Made by a program: the position numbers and the translations under genes. 64,000 bases of DNA from Yponomeuta sedellus (Eukaryota > Arthropoda > Insecta > Lepidoptera > Yponomeutidae), in NCBI GenBank assembly GCA_934045075.1, contig OW203726.1, positions 6,966,860 through 7,030,859 on the forward strand. The letters are read 5' to 3'. The first letter of the stretch is position 1. Each line of letters opens with the position of its first letter. The notes below the pieces were generated by a model that was not told where the DNA came from, ran no database searches, and saw only the letters and a program-made list of their open reading frames with translations. Shown in pieces: positions 21,441 to 32,595 of this stretch.

Positions 21441-24400
21441 TTGAAATATATTAGTACCATCATCAATAAAATTAGTATAACGTATGGAACATGGCGTACA
21501 GATAGACAAAGATCTGAATTGAGTCGTAGAATACATGATATTTCCCGTGTTATATTTTGTAACGCCCGCGGAGCAGCGGGTTAAAGGTAGTTTTAAATAA
21601 GAGAACATTTTAAAATATGAAATCTACCACATTGTTTTATTTGTGCATCTATTTACCCTATTAGTGTTGAATCTTTATTGCGCAAAAGATAATGTGAAAA
21701 AAATGCATTTTTTACCAGTCAACCCGCAGGCAAAAAAGAAATAGCTAAAAATTCTTCTAAGTACCAGTATTCGTATTCGGCCATTAATGTGTTAAACTGT
21801 TGTACGGGTATAATTTGTCGATAGGTTCTCCTTAGCGACAATCTAGAACTCGCATTGTCCCATCCCAAACTGAGAATGTACTTGTTTCTCAATTTTGACC
21901 TTTTTGTCTTAGTAGGTAAAGGTTCTTTTCGGTCCGAGACGGCGGTAGTTCCATCTAGTGTAGAGTAGCGTTACTACAAAATGTCAACTTTAATTTCATC
22001 ATTGTCATTTGACTTTGATCATTGTTAATATTATAAAAAGGTGCATATTGTAATTGAAACTTTTATGATTTACACATTTTCGGCATTGAATTTATTTACC
22101 AATGGCAGCTCGGCATTCGTAGTGTGCGTTTGGTTTATAAGTATCAGTTTGGTTACACTGGTTTTCGTACTAATGTGTCATGTCGCTACTTCTACTCTTT
22201 TTTTATGTTCTGTGATCTATTCTCTGTCTACGGTATAAAAAGACAATTAGTGTTGGCAAAATCATTCTCTTAATTTGTACTCTTTCGCAATAATAATACA
22301 CAAATTAAATGTAAGTCTAAAGTCAGTAACATGTCTAAGTTGAGAAATGAATTCACATCACTAAATAGCTGTTGTTATGTCACACATCGGGTTACTGTAA
22401 TGTACGGCCCGATAATGTGCACCTCATAGTGCACGACCCGATAATTCATGCCCAAAGGACACCAATTATTTGGGTTTACACTATTGTACTCACGCTATCG
22501 GGTTGTGCAAAATCGGTACAGACCAATAACGCAGGCACGATTTTCTACGACCAAATAATAATATTGGCGTCCATATAAGTTTAGCAAGTTTTACTGGACA
22601 TGTATCAGCCATGTTGAGACTACTTTATGTATTATGTTATCGAACGATGTCGGACCTAGCCTACGTCACACCAATCACACGTCGCGTAACAATAGATTGT
22701 AAAGAGATGCAATTATCGTAATAAAGTTGTCGTGTATTTATAATTTCATAATTTATAGAATATTTATTATCTTATTCAGTTGCCTTTGATTAATAGTCTA
22801 TTTCAGTTAAGTTTCATTATTTGGGCGCCAGCGAAAGTGGCACCATCTTAAATTATATTCTCTTTAATATAGTTTCGTAAATAATAATAAAAGTAATGTA
22901 ATTAATGATTAATTAAATCTACTATATAAATTTAATTAGCCTCCATACAGTTTGAAGTAATGTTCTACGTTTGATTACTTCAATGTAAAGTATCTTCAAT
23001 TCCCATAGCTTCCTGTTTTGAATTGTTAACGGCTTTTCAACTGTATTTAAGCGACGGGCATGCCGACGCCAGGACCATTGTAAACCTTGCTACTAAGTAT
23101 ACCACTGGTACAGCGGAAGCTCTGCCCTAAAATACACTGAAGCACCTACACCAGCGTTTTACTCCGACCATCTCCAATTCCTGTTACAATTATTTGAAGA
23201 CATTTTTTAATTAATTATTTTTTTTACCTAAATTTTTGTTAATTGAATACTATAATTGTAAAATCAGTTACACTGATTTGTGATGCCAAATTATTTACTA
23301 TTTCTGTGATTTCTCTTTATTATCAGTAGTTTTAAATCGCCCTTTGTTTTTATATTAAGATAAGAATTTTGTACTTTGTTAGCGATTTAATAAGGAAAAC
23401 CATACGTTTTGTAAATTTTTTTTATTCTGAGACTGATTTCTTAATGTAAGACATATGTTTAACATTTTTTTGTTTCAATGTTTAATTATTTATTTTATTT
23501 TATAAATAATAAGTAAGCTTTCGCCGTGGAGGCTGGGCCAAATGATAAATAAATCTGTGATTTTATAAGTTTGCATTTTTAACATAGTTTAATAGTAAAT
23601 ACATTAGTCATTAGACTTATTAAGTCAATCATATATCTGTAATTTATAAAGAGATTCCTTCTGAAATTAAAGTTTCCAAAGAATTACCTAAAAATTTTTT
23701 TATACTCTTCTTATGCTCTAATAACTCCTTGATGGCTCTACATAAAATCTTCTGAAGGGCCAACCCTGGTGGGTCAAAAGACACCATGACTTAATACTAG
23801 TGGAATCTTTCCCACTACATCGAGTTTTAGTGGGGCAGATTCCACGGTCAGATTTTAGGTTTCCACTTTGCCCCACCAGTGGGGTGGTTTAGAGGGGCAC
23901 AGTAGAATAATTGCAAAATCGAGTCTAAGTTTACCGTTGAACTGTTTCTTAGAACTACAATTCATGGTTTATCAATGGTCACCATTTCGATACAAATAAA
24001 TTTCGTATTCATGCAACACAAATTTCATACAAATCGAGCATTTCAAATAGCTGATGATGATGATGATTGTGGTAAGAGATCAAAGCAGAACGAGATTGTT
24101 TTTTTAAATGAGATAAAATTATTTGGATAACAGAATTCATATCTTTGTGAACAGAGCGTAATTATTAACTTTAAAAGACGAAAATGGAGATATTATCTTC
24201 ATTCCACTACACGACCAAATACTTTTTGATTGATCGATACCCGACCAAAAATTTAGGCTTCCTAGTTCAATATTTCGAAAACGGACACCCAAATTTTACA
24301 AAAGTTTTCTTATATTACATTGCGTGTTAGTATGTGCAGGCAATCTAGGTGTAGAAGAAGTATCCGACAAAAAAATAGACGTTTGTCAAAGACAAAGAGT

Positions 24401-24840
24401 TTGTAGTCTCTTTTAGTTTGTACCGTTGTGAACACATTTAACCAGCATGGTGTTCTGTGGATAATTCTTGGCGGAACGCAGGAATGATGGTCTGAAATCA
24501 TGTCTTCAACTTAAATACGGCTGATATGAACAAAATACGCTCGCAACTTGCAACAAACCGTCAATAGCAAAACGTCATAACCAATTATTTTTAATTAAGA
24601 AAAGTTAATTAATAAAAAAATAAATGTCAACTAAATATACCACGCCGAGACATCTCTGATCCAAAGGTCCCTATAACACTGTCAGCCTTACCGCGCTGCA
24701 CAGCAAAGGAGATCATTTGTATCAGAAATGACTTGAAACGGTTGTCAAAACCACGGTTCCTCAAACGCCTCCCTAATTCTTTTATAAAATTCTCCTATGG
24801 AAACATGCTTATTGACTGATATTGTCTTATGATTACCTAT
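21441..24840. other. No gene recognised
   Basis: 3.4 kb of AT-rich sequence. At 22390-22540 a cluster of CCCGATAAT / ATCGGGT phrases occurs in both orientations. At 23790-23895 boxes of the type TAGTGGAA and CCCACTA resemble those of the MITE at 31797. The interval 23500-23570 resembles a LINE tail (AAATGATAAATAAATC). No convincing coding exon. Confidence 0.4.
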
Positions 24841-25394
24841 AGGCGTATACACGTAGAACGCTGGCTACCAGCGCCGATCTGCCAGCGCTTATCGGAGCCG
24901 GTCGGCTCAAGCAACAGCTACACAAAGAAAGCAGGCAGAAGCCGATTGGCAGTCTCTCTGAGTAGCACGCAAAATGTCGACATCGTCTGGCCAAGATTTT
25001 TTTCTGTTAGAAAAAGTGGTTTGCAAAATTCGAAAACAAAGTATAGGTACGTCCCCTAAATAAAAAAGAAGAATTTTCGGGGAACATCATCATTTACTTC
25101 AAGACTTGAAAGTGCATTTACTGAACACTAATGAAATCAAACTGTCAAAATCATCTTTATTAACGCCAAATAAGTGTCATTGACTTGCAAACTGCATGCA
25201 ATGCAAACTGCAACCAATTCACAGCAAATTGCGGCTTATCGGAGCAGATCGGAACTTGTCGGCGCAGGTCGGAACTTTTCGGCGCTGGTTCGGCACAATG
25301 TATAGTGACTGCTTGCGCCGACTACACGCGCGGACCTGTTCCGATAAGCGTTGATAGATCAGCGCCGGTTGCCAGCGTTCTACGTGTATACGCC
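24841..25394. mobile_element. MITE with about 65-bp terminal inverted repeats
   Basis: The outermost 25 bases match perfectly (AGGCGTATACACGTAGAACG... and complement). Similarity continues to about 65 bp with some ten mismatches, including GCTTATCGGA near the inner limit. The centre contains direct repeats of GTCGGAACTTxTCGGCGC (25230-25290). No target duplication is apparent, so the superfamily stays open. Confidence 0.75.
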
Positions 25395-25559
25395 TTTTCT
25401 CTCAGCTTACACATTAAGTACTTAATTAATTTTGCATAATTAAAATAAATATCTCACAATTTTATAAGTCTGTTTAATTAGCTTCTGTTAACGAGCTTTC
25501 ACTATAACAAGTGATTTTCTTGTCTAAGGTGAGACACGGATTATTTGTTCGTACCGATT

Positions 25560-25695
25560 TTGTAAATACAGATAACGCACGCCCCGATATTGTACAGTCA
25601 ATAATCCGTGATACTAGTATCCGGATTATTGGCAGTACATTATGGGGGGTGCGTTATAGGGTGTGCGTTATTGGGACGTGCGTTATTGCCATCCG
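25560..25695. repeat. Clustered GTGCGTTAT motifs upstream of UPRT
   Basis: Three near-identical phrases GGTGCGTTATAGGG, TGTGCGTTATTGGG and CGTGCGTTATTGCC follow each other at 25648-25691, with inverted relatives (ATAACGCACGCCCC) at 25570. They lie 130-260 bp before the UPRT start codon. They could be promoter elements or the ends of a small repeat. Confidence 0.45.
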
Positions 25696-25821
25696 TCAAT
25701 GTCATTCATTCACAACACAACTCTATTTAGCACAGATTAAAAAGACTCACTCACTATTTAGTCTGATGCTCTGTGACTGTGGTCTGTGATCCGAGACAAT
25801 AATATTCGTGTATTGATTACA

Positions 25822-28363
25822 ATGGAAATAAGCGATACAGACATCAGACAATGGGACGCGGACGAAGTGAAGGAACAATTTGGCGATAGCGTCAACCTTC
25901 TGCCTTCGAACGACAACATAAAGGAGTTGCAAACTATTCTCCGAGACAAGTAAATAGATAGGTTATCACCACGACATGACTGTTCTTTTGTGTGTTTATT
26001 TTTATCCGACTTCGTTAACTGCCCCAGGAACACTTCTCGGAGTGACTTCAAGTTCTACGCGGACCGCCTCATACGCCTTGTGATCGAGGAAAGCTTGAAC
26101 AAGTTGCCTTTTACCGATTGCGAAGTAATCACGCCAACTGGCGCTCTGTACAAGGGACTCAAGTATGGTGCTGGCAACTGTGGTGTCTCCATCGTTCGTT
26201 CTGGAGAGGCAATGGAGCAGGTCAGAATGTCCAATGTACTATATAATATAAGATTAAAGTATTCTTTATTGCACACCAGGAATATCAAACAAAATATGTC
26301 AAAGAAACAGTACAATATACATTCTCTAATGGTAGTTTTTTTTTTACAGTAAAATAAACTCATGTCTGTACACTAGAAGGGTAGGCAGAGACCAGGGTCT
26401 GCCACTTATCAGGGCCCTGATAGATCTCTTTTGCTTCAGCAACATTAAAATGAAATAAAATAAAAAATAATCTACTTAAAGAATCTACAGCAGGGCCTCG
26501 ATAATCCGTACCCCAGCTAGTCCGAATGCCTCTATAATCCGAATGACCCCCCTCACCCCTGCGCAACCGCCGTCTCCCACAGTTTCTGTCTCACAGTGCC
26601 ACGCAGTGCGTTTTAGGTAGTACACGTATCGCTTGGTCGTCCGCGCACTGTTTCGCCAATAAATATATATGTACATACATTATAATGAAAAATATATATG
26701 TTTTATTTCGAAAAATGCCTTTCAAAATGCCTACATACTATAATCCAAACGCTTCGTACATCCAATCAGGGTATAAATTTTGACGTCAATGGTCTAAACC
26801 ACCATTTTTCATTGATCCTCTGCTGAAGGCTTTGACAATAAAGTCCATAGCATCCTCTCCCGTAGCTTCACCCCACCCTTTCTGCTTCACCCCAGTTACT
26901 GGCTCCGATATCGAGAAAATCATCCGCTCCGTTCACACCAAGGTAGGTCAGGACTCTGTTGGGCGTGACTTGTTATTGCCGATCCTAAACACGATTCTCC
27001 CCGCCCTTACCCACATTATAAACTCCCTTTCTTCCAGTTCCTTTCCATCCCAGTGGAAAATGGCGTTAATGGTGCCTATTCCAAAAATTTCAACTCCCAC
27101 GGACTTTAAACACTATAGACCCATTTCCATCTTGCCTTTCCTATCCAAAATCCTGCAACGTGTAGTGAACCGTCAGTTTATGGCTTTTCTCCACACGAAC
27201 CAACTCCTAAACTCATTCCAATCTGGTTTCCGTCCATCCATCCAAGATAGCACATCTTCCGCCCTCATCAAAATAACAGATGATTTCCGACATGCTATGG
27301 ATGGTCGACAGCTTACTCTCCTTACCTTACTAGATTTTAGTAGTGCATTTAACTGCGTAGACTACGTAATTCTTCTCGCCATTCTCCGCTCCCTCAACAT
27401 ATCGGAGTCAGTCGCTGTGTGGTTTCACTCATATCTCCACGGTCGTCAGTTTTATTAATACCCTTGTCTCCGTGGTTAACTTCAGTTCCTATCACTTGTA
27501 CGCAGACGATCTCCAACTCTACTTGCCGTCTAAGCAGGAGCTTCTCCCAGTCACAGTCCAGAAAATGAACTCGGATCTGATCGCGATTAGTACTTGGACT
27601 GAGCAGTATGGTCTCCTGGTCAATCCAGGCAAGACGCAGGTGATTATCCTGGGTAGTAGGGCTCTGCTATCTAAGATCGATAGGGATACCCTGCCGCCGG
27701 TCTGTTATAATGGCGTGCCCTTACCGTACTGTAAGGAAGTAAAAAACTTAGGTCTTCATATCCAAGACAATCTGTCATGGGAAAAACAAGTTGCTGAGGT
27801 AAGTAGGAAGATCTTCGCGACCATGCATTCGCTTAAGCGTATGCAAAAGTTCCTACCGTACTCCGCCAAAGTTGCGTTGGTCAACGCTTTGCTTCTCCCA
27901 GTCATTGACTATGCAGATGTGTGTTATCCCGACCTCACTGAGGAACTTCTCGATAAATTAGATCGACTTCTCAACGTCTGTATTCGTTACATCTTTTGCC
28001 TTCGTAAATATGACCATGTTTCCCAGTTTCGCACTCAGCTAAATTGGCTAAATATCCGCTCCCGCAGGAATGCTCACATTGTGACTCTTCTTTACGGTAT
28101 CTTACATGACCCCTTCTCTCCCCAGTACCTCCGCGAACGTTTTCGTCCCTCGTGGCGCGCATGGTCGCCTTCAGCGTCCAAGCAAAAACCTCCTTTTTGA
28201 CAACCCCGTGCATGGTACGGCAGGCTATGCGAATTCTTTCACTGTGAATTCTTTAATGTGCGCTTGTGGAACGCGCTGCCCCTATACATACGCCAGGCCC
28301 AGTCAGTTGATGTGTTTAAGAGTAGAATCCATAAGCACTACTTCGGACTTCATTGCAGGTATG

Positions 28364-28417
<54 letters not shown>

Positions 28418-30164
28418 CCTGCTTATAATGATATACCTAAATATATATATATACATTTAGGTATTATCATTATAATGTGTATTCTAAGTATTTATGTTAT
28501 CCATTCGGTATATTGATAAGTATTTTTATTTTTTTTGTTTTAACTTATATGATGCGATTTTATATGATAATTTATTTACTATAACTCTCTCCGGGCACTA
28601 CCCGCACTACTATCCATATAACCCAAGGTTAGCTGGAAGAAAATACTCATTAGTATTAAGCTCGCCTTTGTACAAATATGCTTATTGTGCAATAAAGAAT
28701 TTTCTAATCTAATCTAATAAATTTTCGGTGTTTGGATTATCGAGGCCCTGCTATAAATTATGTTTGTTGAATGCCAATGCACAATCTATGCTGCTGCCTT
28801 CGCGGCATAGTGTAGTAGTCTGCTACGATCACTTCAAATTGTTTAATTTTTTCACCATGACCATTGTGTCACTTTCAACTTTTATGTATTAAAATTGATA
28901 AGGTTTGTTAGGCCAAATATTAAAAGTTAATCCCTTTTTAAGAATTGTCTTTTTATATTAAACTGAATTTAACCAAATGATCCTTTCCTTCTTCAGGGTC
29001 TTCGAGACTGTTGCCGCTCCATTCGCATCGGCAAGATCCTGGTGGAGAGTGACACAGACACACATGAGGCTCATGTTGTCTACGCCAAGTTCCCCGAAGA
29101 TATAGCTAGGAGACAAGTGCTGCTCATGTATCCTATTATGTCCACTGGAAACACAGTTAAGCAGGTAGGCAGTATTAAAACATTTGGACCTAGTTCGTAA
29201 CCTGCTAAGCATTTCAGGAGAACTCTCAAAGAAATATTTTACTCTCGTTGCCGTGGCCAGATTAAAAGATAAATGGTGGTGATTTTCTCTATGTCTAATA
29301 CAATTTATATTGCTGGTCTTAAAGTAACTCTTGTCACATGGTATAAAAACCTTGGGTATAGATTATAAAAGCCTTGACTTAACCTCCAGTTTCTATGAAA
29401 AGACTACGAGTAATGCGGCTATAATTTATTTTTGAATAGTATGTATAATTCTAAATTTCAATTTATGTCTTTTAAACATATTGGCAAAGTTTAATTGAAA
29501 TCCAGCATGTCCTTTTTGAATAAAAACCAAAATATGTATTGGAATTGCACATTTTTGGGTATTTCTAACCAAAGTTAAATTTGGAAATGGATTTCCAACA
29601 GTTATATTTATGCTAGACTATTTGCAATAGCTTGCGCCCTTGTGCATTTGTGTGAAAACTAACTATAATTCCCTGTACTGCTTACCATAGTACAGTGAAT
29701 TCTAGTTTGGGACCAGAGCTAATTATTTTTTTATGTGACAGTTACATTATTATTATTATTACACATTTTGTTCAGTAGGAGGTAGGAGTAGAAAGTTTGT
29801 ATGCATATGTAAAGTTTTCACTACAAAAACAAGTGAATGGCTCTTGCTTTATGTCTTTGACATTAGCTTACTGTTAAAGCATTACTGTAAAATTTATTTC
29901 AGGATGCATTTCATTATTAATAGTATAACTTACATTGACTGTTGTTGTTCCACAGTTTAATTGTATTTTTATATATTTCAGGCAGTGAATGTCCTAACTC
30001 AGCATGGTGTGAAAGAAGAGCGCATCATTCTCTCGAACTTGTTCTGCACCCCGGCGGCGGCCCAGGCTGTGGTGGACTATGTTCCCAAGTTGAAGATACT
30101 TACTTCAGAGCTACACCCTGTGGCACCAAACCATTTCGGCATGAAATACTTTGGAACGGACTGA
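25822..30164 (+). CDS. UPRT: Uracil phosphoribosyltransferase homologue, complete four-exon gene
   Basis: Exons are 25822-25949, 26028-26220, 28997-29164 and 29982-30164 (stop TGA). All junctions are GT-AG and frames join exactly to 223 residues. The fold family moves a ribose-phosphate from PRPP onto uracil in pyrimidine salvage in the cytosol. Clear UPRT text: LLPSNDNIKELQTILRDK, ADRLIRLVIEESL, GNCGVSIVRSGEAMEQGLRD, the PRPP-binding loop VLLMYPIMSTGNTV, and the C-terminus ELHPVAPNHFGMKYFGTD. The PRPP loop has the animal form rather than the microbial one (D-P-M-L-A-T-G-G), and catalytic competence of animal homologues has been questioned. The start ATG has A at -3. Intron 2 (2776 bp) holds nested transposons, and a Harbinger-like MITE lies in the 3' UTR. 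Confidence 0.95.
26810..28719 (+). pseudogene. CR1-like non-LTR retrotransposon, 5'-truncated and internally deleted
   Basis: Two open frames of one reverse transcriptase. The first (26832-27458) carries MVPIPK, KHYRPISILPFLSKILQRVV, SGFRP and LDFSSAFNCVD. The second (27472-28200, another frame) carries HLYADDLQLY with the catalytic YADD, LVNPGKTQVI, PVIDYADVCY and LDKLDRLLNVCIRYIF. Between them the block normally reading GVPQGSxLGPLLF is missing, about 50 residues with a frame change. The endonuclease domain is absent. The 3' end has AATAAA (28690-28695) and a TCTAA repeat. It is inserted in UPRT intron 2 in the same orientation. Confidence 0.88.
28368..28412. repeat. (TA)n microsatellite
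   Basis: About 20 uninterrupted TA units within the 3' part of the CR1-like copy, followed by a shorter TATATA stretch at 28443-28454. Confidence 0.9.
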
Positions 30165-30206
30165 TATGACAGTGAGTTTGACGCATATGAGAGGTAAGCT
30201 TTCTTA

Positions 30207-30324
30207 GGCTGACATTCAGAGACGAAAACTAAGCAAAGACTGGTCTTACAAATGTCCAAATCACGTACATTTTGACATTTCTGAGACCGGTCTTAGCTTC
30301 AGTTTTCGTCTCTGAATGTCAGCC
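30207..30324. mobile_element. PIF/Harbinger-like MITE in UPRT 3' UTR
   Basis: A 118-bp element with 24-bp perfect inverted ends (GGCTGACATTCAGAGACGAA...), flanked by TTA on both sides (30204-30206, 30325-30327), the 3-bp TWA duplication typical of PIF/Harbinger. It starts 43 bp after the UPRT stop, so the transcript would carry a foldable hairpin. Confidence 0.8.
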
Positions 30325-30985
30325 TTATCCTTTAAGTTTAACTTCCTTCTCCAAGTTTGTCAATGGTTGTTTAAAAGAATCTGTAAGGACAATTTTTATT
30401 GACAATGCAGAAATCATAATTTCACAAACATAGTTTGTTATTTTCCAAAAAAAAGTTACCTGTATTGACTTTATGGATTACTTTGTGGTTTATGTACTTA
30501 CTATAAATCGGGATTTGCAATCTAACAAATAATTCTATCTTAGTGTAAAAAAATATTTGGAGAGAATTTTCGTTTCAACATCAAAAATCCTAAATGTGTA
30601 ATTTGCGAAAGGAATGAGAAATTTATTGAGTAAAATATTTAATGAAAATCATATGTAAAAAGATATATGTGCCACTGTAATATACTGTATTTACAAAGTT
30701 TTACTCCAATCTGCTCGTATTTAGGAAATTAAAACGAAACTGCGATTGTATGGAATTTCGACCAGTTGCATAAGACGTTGCGAGAGTTATGTATAGTTGA
30801 AACTACACCTACAGGGCCATACCAAGCATAGCTACCTATATCGAATCTTGGCCTGAAATTGCGTCAACGCTTAAAAATAGTCTAATCCCACATGTTTCTA
30901 TTTTAAGCTTGGTATGATGTACTGGAAGGTAAGCTCTCATAATAGTGTTACTCATAAGTTTACTCATAATTTTAATATTAAGAGT
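30325..30985. other. UPRT 3' flank
   Basis: AT-rich. An ATTAAA at 30728-30733 is a possible poly(A) signal for UPRT; no AATAAA occurs before it. Nothing else recognised. Confidence 0.35.
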
Positions 30986-31243
30986 TCGATCGATCGATAT
31001 CACCCCTTGTATGTCCCACTGCTGAGGTATGGGTCTCTTCCTGCATCGCAGGAAGGTTAAGCCATACTCCACCACGGAGGCCAAGCTCGTTTTGGTGGAG
31101 GATATTTAGAGTGTTATCGTCCAAAGATTGTTTATTTTATAAATTTATATGTATAAATTCACCAATCCGGCCCCTGTGGTGGAGTATGGCCTATACCTTC
31201 CTCAGGGAAGAGACACGTGCCCCTAGGTGGAGACATAATGGGT

Positions 31244-31274
<31 letters not shown>

Positions 31275-31275
31275 A
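30985..31275. repeat. Two copies of the GTGGTGGAGTATGGCC repeat family, with (GAT)n
   Basis: A minus-oriented copy (about 30990-31095: TGTATGTCCCACTGCTGAGG ... CATACTCCACCACGG) is followed by a plus-oriented copy (31160-31240: CCCCTGTGGTGGAGTATGGC ... GGTGGAGACATAATGGGTTG) ending in a (GAT)n run to 31275. Further copies lie at 47730-47880, 50368-50475, 51765-51960 (minus) and 61085-61290. Confidence 0.75.
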
Positions 31276-31395
31276 TGTATAAAAGCACGATTCCTTAAAA
31301 CACTCCTCATATGCAGTTCAAAGATTTAAGTACTGTTTTACAAGAGTTGTATTTTATAAATTAAACAGTTAAGCTTCTGATGTAAATATCATGAT

Positions 31396-31644
31396 TTTAA
31401 AAACATATTTAGAGGCTAAAAATTCCACCCATTCCGGGATTAGAACCCGCAACCTCTGGCTATCCGTGCCAGCGCTCTTTCCAACTGAGCTAATAGGCGA
31501 CTCACCGGCATCAGTGAAATGAAGGGCCGGCATCAGTGAAATGAAGGGTTCGAATCCCGGCATGAGTGGAATTTTTAGCCTCTAAATATGTTTTTAAAAT
31601 TGTCCTTAGCACGGGTTAGTGCATTAAAAATAAAAATAGTATAG
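31396..31644 (+). mobile_element. tRNA-headed SINE (copy c) with inverted 5' self-copy
   Basis: Bounded by a 10-bp direct repeat ATATCATGAT (31386-31395, 31645-31654). The forward part (tail from about 31565) ends TTAGCACGGGTTAGTGC and A-rich AAATAGTAT. The 5' part is the same body in reverse, starting AAAACATATTTAGAGGC. The unusual CATATTT matches the AAATATG of this copy's own tail, where other copies have AAATAGG, so the inverted part derives from this same molecule. Confidence 0.8.
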
Positions 31645-31796
31645 ATATCATGATCTTTTTAAAGTGAGCTAATGATCTTTCTTCTCATTTATGCTTCTTG
31701 CATTGTAGTTAATTGTAAAAAAAGTATTAAGTATATAAATAAATTATTAGAAACTAAATGGGGAACTTTTAATTCCAAAAAGTTTTTCCTTATTTT

Positions 31797-32499
31797 CGTT
31801 CCCACTAGTTCCATTCAGAAGTCGATCATGTAACTAGTGGGAGATTTTCCTCCCATTAGTTCCATTCGCTGAATAATTTAAAAATATAACTTGTTGGAAA
31901 AGTCTAATTAACGGGTCTAATCGTGATTGTTTCTTCTTCTTCAGGCTGTATCCACTGCTGGACATAGCCCCCTAATGAGCGCCATAGCGCAATTGAATCG
32001 TCGTGATTGTTTGATATTAAAGATATTTCCCTTTAATTCCATCAATGTACCTACTGGGAATAGTCTAAAATTCAGATGGTCTTATTTATAAAAAACACGA
32101 TTCTTATGTACTCCTTAGGCTCATTTTATTTAATCTGGGGTACCATTTGTTCCTTGTAAATTCTTCACCGCAGACTGTTTTATTCAGCGTATCTTAGGAA
32201 TCGTGATTGTATAAATAAGAACGGGAATATATAATTCGTTATATATATTCTATATATAATTCATTGATTAAATAAGTCCTTATGGAAAACAGGAATTGTC
32301 ATTGATTGGAAAAAGAAAAGTGGTTGGTGACATGGCCTCTTCCAAGTACCTACATTAGTGGAACTAATGAACCAATGTTTTTGGGCTACGCCTAGTGGAA
32401 CAGTTATACTTTCATAAATTTATTCAAGGAATGGCTCTAGTGGAAAAAACTGCTCCGCTAGTTCTACGGTAAATTTCTCAATGGGAACTAGTGGGAACG
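31797..32499. mobile_element. MITE with CTAGTGGGAAC boxes; nested insertions
   Basis: Perfect 16-bp inverted ends CGTTCCCACTAGTTCC (31797-31812; complement 32484-32499). About six more partial boxes of the form ACTAGTGGGA / TAGTTCCA occur inside (31835, 31853, 32363, 32392, 32440, 32458) in both orientations. Nested within are an RTE-type tail (31938-32003, CCACTGCTGGACATAGCCCC) and another MITE (about 32085-32211, ends TCTTATTTATAAAAAACACG / TATAAATAAGA). No target duplication is obvious. Confidence 0.65.
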
Positions 32500-32595
32500 G
32501 AGGTATATTAGTTAAAATAGGACACCTTTTGATGTAAAATATTTAATTGAATTTTATTTCTATAAATAAAAACCATTAAGATAACTTTTGTATCA

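Larger units (their letters stand above)
26488..28753. mobile_element. Pogo/Tigger-like element, host to a nested LINE
   Basis: Terminal inverted repeats of 20 bp (left CAGCAGGGCCTCGATAATCC; right the complement with one mismatch at the tip), flanked by TA on both sides (26486-26487, 28754-28755). Pogo/Tigger ends start CAG and duplicate TA. The own sequence is about 26488-26800 and 28720-28753. The middle is a CR1-like retrotransposon. No transposase frame remains. Confidence 0.7.
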
